Positions 34,250 through 43,426 of a stretch of 64,000 nucleotides of DNA are shown in pieces. The notes under the pieces are model-generated. The model was not told the DNA's origin and ran no database searches. It saw only the letters and a list, made by a program, of their open reading frames with translations. The stretch comes from DASSBQ01 sp040981125. Lineage in GTDB: Bacteria > Nitrospirota > Nitrospiria > Nitrospirales > Nitrospiraceae. The translations under genes were made by a program, and so were the position numbers. Each line of letters begins with the position of its first letter. Within the stretch, counting starts at the first letter, position 1. The stretch lies in contig JANRMQ010000001.1 in NCBI GenBank assembly GCA_040981125.1, positions 62,001 through 126,000 of the forward strand, given 5' to 3'.

Positions 34250-35779
34250 TCAGTATTCCACCCGCCGATCGAGACTCCGATACTGAATCGCCTCCGCCAC
34301 ATGAGCCACCTCGATTGCCTCGGCGCCCGCAAGATCGGCAATGGTGCGCGCGACCCGCGCAATGCGGCCATGCGCCCGCGCCGACAAGCCGAGTTTTGTC
34401 ATGGCCCGTTCCAATAGATCCCGCCCCGCCTCGTCCAGGCGGCAATACTTTTTGAGTAGGCGGGGACCGACTTGCGCGTTGCAGATCACGCCGTCTTTTT
34501 GATACCGCTCGGCTTGCCTGGCTCGCGCCGCGCTCACGCGAGCCCGGATGACCGCGGACGTCTCCGCCGGGGGGCCGTCGTCCCGCAAGTCGCGAGCCGG
34601 CACGGGCGGCACGTCGAGATGGATGTCCAACCGGTCCATGAGCGGACCGGATAAGCGCCCTCGATAGCGGCGAATCTGAACCGGGGAACAGACGCAGTCC
34701 TTCGAGCGGTCGCCGTAGTAGCCGCAGGGACAGGGATTCATCGCGGCCACGAACATGAACCGGGCCGGATAGCGAAGAGAGCCGCTGACTCTCGTCACGG
34801 TCACCGTCCCCTGCTCCAACGGCTGGCGTAGGCCGTCCAGCACCGATCGATTGAACTCCGCCGCTTCGTCCAAAAAGAGCACGCCGTTGTGGGCAAATGA
34901 GACTTCACCGGGCTTGGGAATCGTTCCGCCGCCGATCAGCCCGGCCTCGGAAATCGTATGGTGGGGGGACCGAAACGGGCGCGCCGTAATCAGCGGCCTG
35001 CCCGGTTCCAACTGTCCGGCGACACTGTAGACACGGCTCGTCTCCAGCATCTCATCAGGCTCAAGCGGGGGCAGGATGGTCGGCAACCGTTGGGCCAACA
35101 TGGTCTTGCCGGACCCGGGCGGCCCGACCATTAATATGTTATGGCCGCCGGCAGCCGCGACTTCAAGGGCCCGCTTGGCGTGTTCTTGACCATGGACGTC
35201 GGCGAAATCGTCGTCGCCGGTCCTTGCGGCCATCCCGTAAGCCGAACGGTTCACGGCAGCCGGCTCCACCGGTTGAGCGCCGCGGAGAAATTCCACCGCT
35301 TCAGGCAAGCTATGGACAGGATAGACCGGTGCGCGATCGGCCAACGCCGCTTCTTCGGCATTGTCGACGGGCACCAGCAAGCTCTGTGTCGGCCGGCACG
35401 CCATCCCGATGGACAGCGCCCCGCTGACCGGTTTGACTCGTCCGTCCAGCGATAACTCTCCAACCAGGACGCGGTCCGTCACCGCTTCCGCCGGAAGGAT
35501 CTGCTCGGCGACGAGAATGCCCAATGCAATAGCGAGATCCAACCCCGATCCTTCCTTCTTGATGCCGGCCGGAGCCAGATTCACCGTGATTTTTTTCACC
35601 GGAAACTGGAACCCGCTGTTCTTCAAAGCGGCCCTGACGCGATCACGGCTTTCCCGAACCGTCGTGTCCGGTAAGCCCACCACGGAGAACTGAGGAAGAC
35701 CGCCCGAAATATCGACTTCGACGTCGATGAGGTGGGCCTCCAAGCCGACGATCGCCGCGCTCAACACTTTCGCCAACAA
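34250..35779 (-). CDS. comM: ComM/YifB-type Mg-chelatase-like AAA+ protein
   Basis: Members include ComM, a hexameric helicase that helps branch migration during natural transformation. The N-terminal domain is typical (VEVDISGGLPQFSVVGLPDT, then SGFQFPVKKITVNLAPAGIK). The AAA+ core has Walker A MVGPPGSGKTMLAQRLPTI and Walker B NGVLFLDEAAEFNRSVLDGL. A zinc-binding-like cluster MNPCPCGYYGDRSKDCVC is present, and the C-terminus reads SARAHGRIARVARTIADLAG. Its 509 residues are standard. The first codon seems to be TTG at 35779. Housekeeping or competence role cannot be decided here. Confidence 0.93.
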   Translation of the reverse strand: MLAKVLSAAIVGLEAHLIDVEVDISGGLPQFSVVGLPDTTVRESRDRVRAALKNSGFQFPVKKITVNLAPAGIKKEGSGLDLAIALGILVAEQILPAEAVTDRVLVGELSLDGRVKPVSGALSIGMACRPTQSLLVPVDNAEEAALADRAPVYPVHSLPEAVEFLRGAQPVEPAAVNRSAYGMAARTGDDDFADVHGQEHAKRALEVAAAGGHNILMVGPPGSGKTMLAQRLPTILPPLEPDEMLETSRVYSVAGQLEPGRPLITARPFRSPHHTISEAGLIGGGTIPKPGEVSFAHNGVLFLDEAAEFNRSVLDGLRQPLEQGTVTVTRVSGSLRYPARFMFVAAMNPCPCGYYGDRSKDCVCSPVQIRRYRGRLSGPLMDRLDIHLDVPPVPARDLRDDGPPAETSAVIRARVSAARARQAERYQKDGVICNAQVGPRLLKKYCRLDEAGRDLLERAMTKLGLSARAHGRIARVARTIADLAGAEAIEVAHVAEAIQYRSLDRRVEY

Positions 35780-35915
35780 CGAGGCCTCGACAAGAACGGT
35801 GAACCGGCCGAATTATAGGCAGTGGCCCGCCGCCTTTTCAACTGATGCTCCCGCTCCTCCAGCCGGTCTTTGGGACCGCAATCGCAGGTGGTACGAGTCC
35901 CCGGCCTTCTGTATA

Positions 35916-37535
35916 ATGCCGCGCATGCGCCTCTGGAGTCACATCCGCCGGTGCATTCCTTTTCGTCCTGCCGTCTGGTCTCTTCGGCCGGCCGCTCTGT
36001 TGCTGTTGTCGCTTCTTGCCTGTTGGACCGGCCTGCCGTCCCTGCTTAGGGAAGCGCATGGAGACGGGCTCGTCTGGGCCGCTGCTCAAGAAACGGGGTC
36101 TTGGCGAACAGCAACTCCGGCTCCCACGAAGCGGACTGAGGTCACCGCCGCCTCGGTCGCGAGTCGGCTCTACCTACTCGGGGGGTTCAGTGCGCCGAGT
36201 TTGAGCAATGTCTTGGACCTGACGATCACCGACCTGGTGGAAGAGTATGACCCGGTGGCCGATCGGTGGAGACCCATGGCCCCCATGCCGGCCAAACTCC
36301 ATCACGCGGGAGCGGTGACTATCGGAGAGAGGCTCTACGTCGTCGGTGGATTCACCAAATCCGTGTTGTCCGTCTGGCAGCCGGTGGCCTCCCTTTACAT
36401 TTATCATCCGGCCAGCGACACCTGGATTGAAGGTCCGCCGATGCCCACCGCCCGTGGAGCATTGGCGGTAACCGAGTTGGACGGCCGGCTCATCGCGGTC
36501 GGTGGATACACCGACGCCTCCAATACCGACGCGGTCGAACTCTACGATCCCGCACAACAGACATGGCAGACACTTCCATCGCTCCCCACAGCGCGTGATC
36601 ATCTGGCCGCCGCCACATGGAACGGCCGGGTGTATGCCATCGGTGGCCGTCTCGATCGGGACTACAGCCAAAATCTTGGAACGGTCGAGGTCTATGATTC
36701 TCGGAAAGCCGCATGGGTGAAGACCACCGACCTGCCGACCGCACGGAGCGGAATCACAGCTGCGGTCATCGACGACGCGATTTATGTATTCGGCGGCGAA
36801 GGTCCATCCGGGACCTTCGCCGCAAACGAAGCCTATCATCCCAAGAGCCGACGGTGGCGGACAATGGCGCCTATGCCGAGCAGCAGGCATGGACTGGGAT
36901 CCGCCGTGGTGGGCCGGGAAATATTCGTGGTGGCCGGAGGACCCAAGCCGGGCGGCTCATTCAGCAATGTCAATGAAGTCTTTCGGCCGCCGGACGAAGA
37001 ACAAGCCGGCCTTCAGACAACCACTGTGCGAGCGGTCGCAGAGACACCGCTCCCGGGCGAGAAAAAGCGCGCGAGCTCGCGACACGTCGGATCGGTGATG
37101 GCAATGCTGGCGACATTTGAGGAAGCGCAGGTGTTGCCGCCTGAGACTTCGCCGCAGGCCAACCAGATCATCAAGGGGTTGATTCAATTTCAATCGGCGT
37201 TTCTGAAGAGCCGGCAGCCGGCGGTGCGCAACTTTTTCGCCGCCGCGCAACAGTCGAAATTCGGCCCGGACGCCGAAGAGGTTCTCAATCGGTTTCAACA
37301 GACCGGCTGGACTTCGGAAGTCATGGAAGCGTTATCAGAGTATGGAATCCAAGATCGACTCTGGGAAGACGGCAGCCTGGTCGAGGGATTCCGTGAATAC
37401 AATGTCACGAGACAGGATTTTGACCTGCTGACCGACCTGTTTCGACGAGCTAAAGCGCAATTTCATGCGCAGGGGGCGGACGTGCATCAGATCTACGACG
37501 CCCGTCGCCGCGACATGCCCGGCGCGACGTTCTGA
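35916..37535 (+). CDS. Exported kelch-repeat protein with helical C-terminal domain
   Basis: Signal-like N-terminus: basic residues, then PAALLLLSLLACWTGLPSLL. About six kelch repeats follow (residues 80-360), each with the GG dyad and spaced Tyr/Trp: LYVVGGFTKS, LIAVGGYTDAS, VYAIGGRLDRD, IYVFGGEGPSG and IFVVAGGPKPG. They should form a beta propeller. The last 170 residues are helical and unassigned (QANQIIKGLIQFQSAFLKSR, EVMEALSEYGIQDRLWEDGS). Starts at 35916 and 35925 are possible. A TATAAT at 35912-35917 overlaps the first. Longer frames run into divergent comM. Confidence 0.8.
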   Translation: MPRMRLWSHIRRCIPFRPAVWSLRPAALLLLSLLACWTGLPSLLREAHGDGLVWAAAQETGSWRTATPAPTKRTEVTAASVASRLYLLGGFSAPSLSNVLDLTITDLVEEYDPVADRWRPMAPMPAKLHHAGAVTIGERLYVVGGFTKSVLSVWQPVASLYIYHPASDTWIEGPPMPTARGALAVTELDGRLIAVGGYTDASNTDAVELYDPAQQTWQTLPSLPTARDHLAAATWNGRVYAIGGRLDRDYSQNLGTVEVYDSRKAAWVKTTDLPTARSGITAAVIDDAIYVFGGEGPSGTFAANEAYHPKSRRWRTMAPMPSSRHGLGSAVVGREIFVVAGGPKPGGSFSNVNEVFRPPDEEQAGLQTTTVRAVAETPLPGEKKRASSRHVGSVMAMLATFEEAQVLPPETSPQANQIIKGLIQFQSAFLKSRQPAVRNFFAAAQQSKFGPDAEEVLNRFQQTGWTSEVMEALSEYGIQDRLWEDGSLVEGFREYNVTRQDFDLLTDLFRRAKAQFHAQGADVHQIYDARRRDMPGATF

Positions 37536-37573
37536 CGCAACACGCTTTTCACTTTCTGCTGAAGGAGGATCGC

Positions 37574-37810
37574 ATGGCCACGAAAGCCTACATCTTGATC
37601 AAAGTGAAAGCCGGAAAAACCAAAGCGGTCTTGCAATCCCTCAAAAACATCGCGGGAGTCGAGCAAGCCAATCCCTGCTTCGGCCAACCGGATATCTTCG
37701 TTTTCATCAATGTCGCGGATGAGCGCTCGCTCTCGGACGTGGTGATTACCAAAATCCATGCGATCGATGGAGTCGAAGAAACCGACACCCATATCGTCGC
37801 TGAGACCTAG
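37574..37810 (+). CDS. Stand-alone AsnC/Lrp-type ligand-binding (RAM) domain protein
   Basis: 78 residues, the size of the dimerising RAM domain of Lrp/AsnC regulators without its DNA-binding part. The pattern TKAYILIKVKAGKTKAVLQS, then GVEQANPCFGQPDIFVFINV and KIHAIDGVEETDTHI is characteristic. GAAGGAGG lies 7 bases before the ATG. Stand-alone forms are widespread and thought to bind amino acids or act as modulators. It follows the kelch gene by 38 bases and may share its transcript. Confidence 0.88.
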   Translation: MATKAYILIKVKAGKTKAVLQSLKNIAGVEQANPCFGQPDIFVFINVADERSLSDVVITKIHAIDGVEETDTHIVAET

Positions 37811-37927
37811 ACTCGCCGTTCAAGATCTTGTTCACAAGCTTCCGGACCGAGAGCGTGTCACGCGCGTGGAACCGGCTCGCCGGATGATGAAGAAACAAAC
37901 GTTGGCGACATCCGGACCGCTGTTGCG

Positions 37928-38914
37928 TTATCCGTGCTGCACCACCACGGGATCGCCGTTCCGACGAGCGGATTCATAACAGGCTTCGGCGATCTCTACG
38001 GCCCGTTTCCCGTCTTCTCCGGAAACGGGAGGATCGCTTCCATCGCGAATCGCCCGAACGAATGCTCGCACCGTTTCCACAATGGTCGGGATCGAATCCA
38101 CCTGCCACTCCCGGCTCGGGATCAATCCGGAGACAAGCCTCAGACAGCGGGTTTGCCAATCCGCTTCCAGTTGTCCGGACGCGCCGACCCATTCCACCCG
38201 CCCGACCCGGCCGGACGACACGCGCGAAGTATCAAGCACAACCCAACAACCGTTCGTCAATCGCAGCCATGCAAACACCCGGGACTCGGCGGCCGACGGA
38301 GGCACCGCGTCCATGATGCACCGCGCTTCCACGACTTCTTGTCCGGTAAGGAATCGCACCAGATCCAACAAGTGAATACCGATCTCAAGGAGAATGCCGC
38401 GACCACCGAACGAGGCGGCCGGATGCCGATCCGGAGGCGGCTCCATCCGTGATGTCAGGTTCAAATAACGAAGCGATCCCACTTCCTGACTACGGGCCTT
38501 GGCGCTGACGATCGTCGGATCGAACCGCAGAGTCTGCGCCGTCATCAAGGGGACGCCGGCTTCCCGGGCCAGTTGCACCATGGCGATCGCATCGGCCGCG
38601 GTCGTCGCCAGGGGCTTTTCAATCAGAAGCGGTTTCCTGGCCTGAACAGCCGCGCGGCAAATGTCGCGATTCACGGAAGGGGGCGTGGCAAGAATCACCG
38701 CCTCGACATTGGAATCCTGAATGAGTTTCTGATAGTCGGTATAGCACGGAACAGTCGCGCCCGCAGGCTGGTCCATGACCTCAGTCCTGCGGCACAGGGC
38801 GACCACTTGCGCCTCCGGCAGATCGTTCATGATGTGGCGAATATATCGGCTGCCGTGGCGGCCGACCCCGATCAACCCGAGACGCAGCGGAGACGTCTTC
38901 TCAGATCGCATCAT
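37928..38914 (-). CDS. Gfo/Idh/MocA-family NAD(P)-dependent oxidoreductase
   Basis: 328 residues. The N-terminal Rossmann fold has LGLIGVGRHGSRYIRHIMND (GxGxxG-like), and the family signature LIEKPLATTAADAIAMVQLA carries the catalytic-region EKP. The C-terminal domain has LLEIGIHLLDLVRFLTGQEV, with the conserved H in the GxHxxD-type motif. The substrate is probably a sugar or cyclitol derivative but cannot be specified. No ribosome site is obvious before ATG-ATG at 38914. It faces the hydrolase gene across a promoter region. Confidence 0.9.
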   Translation of the reverse strand: MMRSEKTSPLRLGLIGVGRHGSRYIRHIMNDLPEAQVVALCRRTEVMDQPAGATVPCYTDYQKLIQDSNVEAVILATPPSVNRDICRAAVQARKPLLIEKPLATTAADAIAMVQLAREAGVPLMTAQTLRFDPTIVSAKARSQEVGSLRYLNLTSRMEPPPDRHPAASFGGRGILLEIGIHLLDLVRFLTGQEVVEARCIMDAVPPSAAESRVFAWLRLTNGCWVVLDTSRVSSGRVGRVEWVGASGQLEADWQTRCLRLVSGLIPSREWQVDSIPTIVETVRAFVRAIRDGSDPPVSGEDGKRAVEIAEACYESARRNGDPVVVQHG

Positions 38915-38982
38915 AGAACGGCACTGTACCGGGACGGATGGAGACGGTCAACCGCCTCTCATCAAACAGGCCGCGCGGTTCA

Positions 38983-39012
38983 TTGACAACCGATTTCCGG
39001 CCTCCATATAGT
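38983..39012 (+). promoter_or_regulatory. Sigma-70 promoter for the dienelactone hydrolase gene
   Basis: Perfect TTGACA at 38983-38988 and TATAGT at 39007-39012 with an 18-base spacer. Transcription would begin near 39019. This leaves only about 10 bases before an ATG at 39029 but 49 bases before the ATG at 39068, which supports the later start. The promoter overlaps the antisense region upstream of the oxidoreductase gene. Confidence 0.65.
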
Positions 39013-39067
39013 GTGAGAGCAGCAGGCCATGTCGGCCCGCGGAGACTACCGAGAGGACGTGCCCCCT

Positions 39068-39865
39068 ATGACGACCCAGACGCCACCCTTTCCCCTGCAT
39101 CAGATCGGTACAGGTGCGGCCCGATTTCCCAGCGGCGCCGCCATTCCCACGGCAACGGACGCAGCGGTCGATCCCTATAGCCGCACAAAGATTTCCAAGC
39201 ATGTACAGGTGGAATGTCTGCTGTTCTGGCCGCAGGAGAAGACGACCTTTCCCGGGATCGTCCTGCTGCACGAATGGTGGGGGCTCAATTCACAGATCAA
39301 GGACTTGGGCGCCAGATTGGCCTGCGAAGGCTATGGCGTCATCATCCCGAATCTCTATGGGCGGCTGGGAGGAATGGTGACGGCCAGCGCGGATGTGGCG
39401 GAAGCCCTGATGGCCAAAACGAAGGAACCGGATCTGCTGCAGGATATCAATTCCTGTTGTGAGTTTCTCAACACGCGCGATTACATCAAGCGAAACATCC
39501 ACGGCGTGGTGGGTTTCGGGATGGGCGGATCGCTCGCGCTCCGTTTCGCTTGCCAGCGCAAGCGCCTTCGCGCCGCCGTTTCATTCTACGGCCGAGTCGG
39601 ACAGAGCAACGAGGTCCTGAAGGACCTCTTCTGTCCTGTACTCTATCATCACGCCGGGCAAGATGCCTGGGCGGGGGCCGAAGAGGTTCACATGCTCCAA
39701 GCCGCCGCGAATTCATTCGGCAAGCGAATCGACATCCGGACCTATCCTGAGGCGCGACATGCGTTCATGAATGAAATGAAGCCGGACAGTTTCAATGAAG
39801 CCGCCGCCAATTCCGCCTGGGACGCGACCGTCGCATTTCTCAAACAATGTTTCCAAGACGCCTGA
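39068..39865 (+). CDS. Dienelactone hydrolase-family protein
   Basis: Alpha/beta hydrolase of about 265 residues. Recognisable blocks are FPGIVLLHEWWGLNSQIKDL (the DLH oxyanion-side motif E-W-W-G-L), ACEGYGVIIPNLYGR and HGVVGFGMGGSLALRFACQR. The nucleophile position in GFGMGGS reads Met where DLH usually has Cys (GFCFGG), so catalysis may differ. The late histidine is in TYPEARHAFMNEMKPDSFNE. I chose the ATG at 39068 (GAGAGGA upstream, see promoter). The next gene starts 7 bases after its stop. Confidence 0.85.
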   Translation: MTTQTPPFPLHQIGTGAARFPSGAAIPTATDAAVDPYSRTKISKHVQVECLLFWPQEKTTFPGIVLLHEWWGLNSQIKDLGARLACEGYGVIIPNLYGRLGGMVTASADVAEALMAKTKEPDLLQDINSCCEFLNTRDYIKRNIHGVVGFGMGGSLALRFACQRKRLRAAVSFYGRVGQSNEVLKDLFCPVLYHHAGQDAWAGAEEVHMLQAAANSFGKRIDIRTYPEARHAFMNEMKPDSFNEAAANSAWDATVAFLKQCFQDA

Positions 39866-39871
39866 GTCACC

Positions 39872-41155
39872 GTGATGATGAACAGATTGATCGCCGGTAT
39901 CTACCCGGCTTTACCATTATCCAAGTCGCCCCATCGGCATCTTTCCGCCCGCCGATCGGCTGATTCCCGCTTCACACCTCGGCGTCAATCGATCTTGGTA
40001 TGGCGCAGGGTGTTCCCGGCGCTTCTGGCAATCATTCTCGCGACCGGCGATCCAATCGTCACAGCCGCCACCGGGGCGAACCCCGAAACGGAACCGGTCG
40101 TACCGACCGGCACGATGCCGCAATGGGATGCGATCCGGGCGACCGCCGCCTCTCTCATGAAGAACCCGCAGGCCGGAACTGATCCATTGATCTATTTCGT
40201 CGACCCATTGGGTCGCCAGATGGGGCTTCCGGATGCCGTGTCAACCTTGGCCGCGAAGAAGCTTCCGCCGGCGTTGGCCGCGGAACTCAAAGTCACCGAA
40301 TTGGCCGAAAAGGCCAGGCGGCTCATCCGAAGCCTGGCGGCATGGAATCTGGCAACAGCAGTACAAGCGGCAGCCGAGGCCCAGGATCAGCCGGCTGTCG
40401 AACAACTTACCCGGGAGATTTCAGATCAGACGGCTTGGCTCCTCGACGGTGAAGAAATTCCCAATATTCAGTCCATTGTCGCAGCAATTCCGGCGTTGCA
40501 ATCAAACGGATCGACACCCGGTACGGCGATGGACGAAGCACTCTATCGTGACTACGCTACGTCTCTCGATAGTCAGTACCCGTCCATAGCCGGCACTCCC
40601 GACTCGTGGTTGGGACTGCTGGAAACCCGAGGCATTCAAGGCTGGCGCGAGCGTCTGGCCGGACCGGACAAGACGCTGGTCGATGGACAGCAGGCCCACC
40701 ATCTGGCTGAACGATATACCGCTTCCCGCTTGCGCCCGCTTCTTCGGCTGAGCCTGGCTCAACAGGGCAGCCGGCTTGAAACCTGGGCGGCGCAACAAGT
40801 TTATCGAAACTGGCTCAGCATTCATGCATGGAAGGACGACGTCCGGCTCAGTCGGGGGCTCGCGCGCTTATGTGGATCGTGGCAATGGACGGTTCACAAC
40901 CATCAAAACCATGGAGAGCAAAAATTGACCGTCACCTTTCCACCACCGGGGGAAAAGCCGGCAGGAGGCGGTCCGGCCGAAACGGTGGCGGTGGGAGATG
41001 TGATCTATCTCCGTTGGGAAGTCGGGGGACGAGTGCAAGAGGACAGCCTCTTGTTTTCTAAAGAAGCTCAGCGCCTGGAAGGCTCGTTCATGAATAATAC
41101 GGGTGGATGGGGTTCGGTCACGGCAAAACGCACAGCCGGATGTCCGAAAAAATAA
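39872..41155 (+). CDS. Hypothetical exported protein
   Basis: 427 residues. After a long basic N-terminus comes a hydrophobic stretch (VFPALLAIILATGDPIVTAA) that would act as signal or anchor. The body is helical and Ala-rich. The C-terminal 110 residues form a distinct beta-rich domain (LCGSWQWTVHNHQNHGEQKL, VGDVIYLRWEVGGRVQEDSL, FMNNTGGWGSVTAKRTAGC), perhaps lipocalin-like. Start may be GTG 39872 or ATG 39875/39878. It follows the hydrolase gene closely and is likely in its operon. No family recognised. Confidence 0.7.
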   Translation: MMMNRLIAGIYPALPLSKSPHRHLSARRSADSRFTPRRQSILVWRRVFPALLAIILATGDPIVTAATGANPETEPVVPTGTMPQWDAIRATAASLMKNPQAGTDPLIYFVDPLGRQMGLPDAVSTLAAKKLPPALAAELKVTELAEKARRLIRSLAAWNLATAVQAAAEAQDQPAVEQLTREISDQTAWLLDGEEIPNIQSIVAAIPALQSNGSTPGTAMDEALYRDYATSLDSQYPSIAGTPDSWLGLLETRGIQGWRERLAGPDKTLVDGQQAHHLAERYTASRLRPLLRLSLAQQGSRLETWAAQQVYRNWLSIHAWKDDVRLSRGLARLCGSWQWTVHNHQNHGEQKLTVTFPPPGEKPAGGGPAETVAVGDVIYLRWEVGGRVQEDSLLFSKEAQRLEGSFMNNTGGWGSVTAKRTAGCPKK

Positions 41156-41173
41156 CCGCCCGCGACCGCCGGC

Positions 41174-41566
41174 TCACACTTCCTTGAAGCGCCGCCAACC
41201 GGTCCATGCAAGGATGGCCCAGCCACCGAGAAAGGCCACGCCTCCCAAGGGAGTCATAGCTCCGGCCCAGGTGAGACCCGTGGTGGCCACGACGTACAGG
41301 CTTCCGCTGAATAACACAATTCCCGAGCAAAAGAGCCATCCGGCCCGCGTGAGGCGGTGATCGGATGTTTCGCGTATTTGCCAGGCGACGATCATCAGGC
41401 CGAAGGCATGATACATTTGATACTTCGCAGCCGTTTCGTAGACTGCCAAGCGATTGGGTTCCAGAATCGCCTTCAGTGCATGCGCGCCGAACGCGCCTGC
41501 GGCTACGGAAAGCATGGCGCAGACCGAGCCGATGACCATGAAAAGCATTGCCGGCCTATGTGTCAT
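41174..41566 (-). CDS. DUF423 (YgdD-type) membrane protein
   Basis: 130 residues with four membrane helices. Family traits are LSVAAGAFGAHALKAILEPN near the N-terminus, YQMYHAFGLMIVAW, and GWLFCSGIVLFSGSLYVVAT. The C-terminus GAMTPLGGVAFLGGWAILAW is also typical. The molecular role of the family is not established. It converges with the hypothetical gene at 39872-41155. Confidence 0.93.
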   Translation of the reverse strand: MTHRPAMLFMVIGSVCAMLSVAAGAFGAHALKAILEPNRLAVYETAAKYQMYHAFGLMIVAWQIRETSDHRLTRAGWLFCSGIVLFSGSLYVVATTGLTWAGAMTPLGGVAFLGGWAILAWTGWRRFKEV

Positions 41567-41742
41567 ACTCGGTCTTTCTCATCCGGAATGGTGCTCCATG
41601 TTGGAGGCGCATTGTAGCATGGCCGACACGAAAATGAGACATGGAACGGACACGGCTCCGGCTTTCACCAGGCCGTCGCGATCCGATACACATGCGATCC
41701 AAAGCGCTGGGTTCACCATTATGCGAGGCGACAAGACTTTCT

Positions 41743-42297
41743 ATGCCGCTTGAGTGTCCGCGTTGTTTGTTGACCAATCCGGATACGGTGTTGATGTGCG
41801 AGTGCGGATACGACTTTACGCCACATTTTCAGCGGATGCCGTTCCATCGAGGGGACGCGAAGGCCAAGTCACGGCGGCCGCTTTTTAAACGCCAAATGCT
41901 CAAAAGCAGTTTCGTATTCGGCGTCATCTTGATCTGGCTCGCGCTTTCCGCCGGAGAACTCTATCGAATTCGCATTGAACTGCCCCGCCGCCCCATCCTG
42001 GAACTGGCCTTGAGCAGTCTCATGGTCGGCCTCACTGATTTGATCGGCGCTTTGGTCATCGGCACGATCGGATGGACCTGCGTCTGGATTGCTGTGTCGT
42101 CCCATGGACGCCCTGCCCGGTTGTGCCCTAGGCGGACCACCTTCGTGGTAACCTTGCTCGCGAGCGCGGTATTGTTCGTGATCCGCACGGTCGAACCCAC
42201 GGTCCTGATTCAACATGTCGCGGCAGGACTGGCGATCGTGGCGCTGGCGGCTTTCTCCTATTATGCGGGCTCCAGACAGTGGCTCGGAAAGTGGTAG
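41743..42297 (+). CDS. Membrane protein with N-terminal zinc ribbon
   Basis: About 184 residues from the ATG at 41743. The N-terminus MPLECPRCLLTNPD followed by VLMCECGYDF is a CxxC...CxC zinc ribbon. Three or four membrane helices follow (SSFVFGVILIWLALSAGELY, LIGALVIGTIGWTCVWIAVS, FVVTLLASAVLFVIRTV, LAIVALAAFSYYAG). The frame is open to 41641 without a ribosome site. No family known to me. The PilZ gene follows 42 bases after. Confidence 0.68.
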   Translation: MPLECPRCLLTNPDTVLMCECGYDFTPHFQRMPFHRGDAKAKSRRPLFKRQMLKSSFVFGVILIWLALSAGELYRIRIELPRRPILELALSSLMVGLTDLIGALVIGTIGWTCVWIAVSSHGRPARLCPRRTTFVVTLLASAVLFVIRTVEPTVLIQHVAAGLAIVALAAFSYYAGSRQWLGKW

Positions 42298-42339
42298 CAA
42301 CATCGACCGATACATGTTCGATAATCCGAGAGGAGCCGT

Positions 42340-42642
42340 ATGGATTTTCGCCAGCACCGCCGCTATGAGGTCAACGTTCCGGTCGCCTATTCGGGAGATG
42401 AAATCGGCGGCAAAGGAGCCGTCACCAACTTGTCTATCGGAGGCTGTGCGGTCCTGGGAGACTGCGGCGTTCGGGTCGGGTCCTTCGTTGAATTGATTCT
42501 GCATCTCCCGCCGCCCCACGCCGATCTGGCTGTTCCACTCGCGGTGGTCCGGTATTGCGTCGGAACCAAATTCGGGCTGGATTTCCTCCAAATGCCGGCG
42601 CAATTGGAGACGCGGTTGCGGAAATACCTGAAATCGCTCTAG
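42340..42642 (+). CDS. PilZ domain protein
   Basis: 100 residues forming a single PilZ domain, which would bind cyclic di-GMP. The R-x3-R motif is in DFRQHRRYEV and the [DN]-x-S-x2-G motif in VTNLSIGGC. The remaining strands are SFVELILHLPPPHADLAVPL and GLDFL. GAGAGGAG lies 5 bases before the ATG. It is the second PilZ protein of the window and differs clearly from the one at 25494-25862. Confidence 0.9.
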   Translation: MDFRQHRRYEVNVPVAYSGDEIGGKGAVTNLSIGGCAVLGDCGVRVGSFVELILHLPPPHADLAVPLAVVRYCVGTKFGLDFLQMPAQLETRLRKYLKSL

Positions 42643-42658
42643 CCGGCCGGCCGATCGC

Positions 42659-43426
42659 TCAACTGACCTGGCGAAGGCTGTTTTTAAGGCGGGATTTCTT
42701 GATCGACATCAACCCGATATGAGTTTCGCTCGGATGATGCGGGGCGGGCTTCTTCCCTTTGAAACGCGCCTCGAATTGATCAATCAACTGAATCGCTTCC
42801 TGAATGTTTCCCTCCCGGCTCAATAATTCGGTGAGCCGGAGATACGAGGGCACCACGTAGGCCAAATGCCTCACTTCCCTGGCCTGATCGATGATATAGC
42901 GATAATTGGTAATGGACGTGTCGGGGTTCATCCGCTCGTGATGAAACGCCTCGATCATATGGACCGAAATCCGATCAGTCGCCGCGCTGATGCACCGCTC
43001 CCAGGGGCCCCGGATCAATGTCGCAATGTCCTGATCGCCCAAGCGAACCGCGGATTTCTTCCGACTCACGCTGAGCTGCTCCAACACGTGGCGCGCTTCC
43101 GGCCAGGCGCCATAGAGCCCGACGAGCAAGCTGGTACATTGCGGTGATCCCGAACAGGGCCGCTCCAGCGGATCGAAGTTCTTCTTCACCACCTCACTCG
43201 GAAGAAAGACGCCTCCATTCGACGCCCGACAATCTTCACAGGTCTGGGGGTCATTCGCTACAAGATGAAGATAAAATCGGATGCCGGTCCGATCGAACAC
43301 ATCGATGGCGAGTATACGACCTTTCATGACTTGGATCTGATGGTATTGCCAAATCATCAGCAATGCGAGAACGCCGAAGAGATATGGGAGAATATCGGGA
43401 ATGACAACGTCCGAGTTGAGCATCAT
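42659..43426 (-). CDS. Hypothetical membrane-anchored protein
   Basis: About 255 residues from the ATG at 43426, with AGGGAG upstream. One membrane helix near the N-terminus (ILPYLFGVLALLMIWQYHQI) would anchor it. A short Cys-containing segment QTCEDCRASNGGVFLPSEV and ERPCSGSPQC could bind metal. The C-terminal half is helical, with a TPR-like end (LRLTELLSREGNIQEAIQLI). I do not recognise a family. It converges with the PilZ gene. Confidence 0.68.
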   Translation of the reverse strand: MMLNSDVVIPDILPYLFGVLALLMIWQYHQIQVMKGRILAIDVFDRTGIRFYLHLVANDPQTCEDCRASNGGVFLPSEVVKKNFDPLERPCSGSPQCTSLLVGLYGAWPEARHVLEQLSVSRKKSAVRLGDQDIATLIRGPWERCISAATDRISVHMIEAFHHERMNPDTSITNYRYIIDQAREVRHLAYVVPSYLRLTELLSREGNIQEAIQLIDQFEARFKGKKPAPHHPSETHIGLMSIKKSRLKNSLRQVS

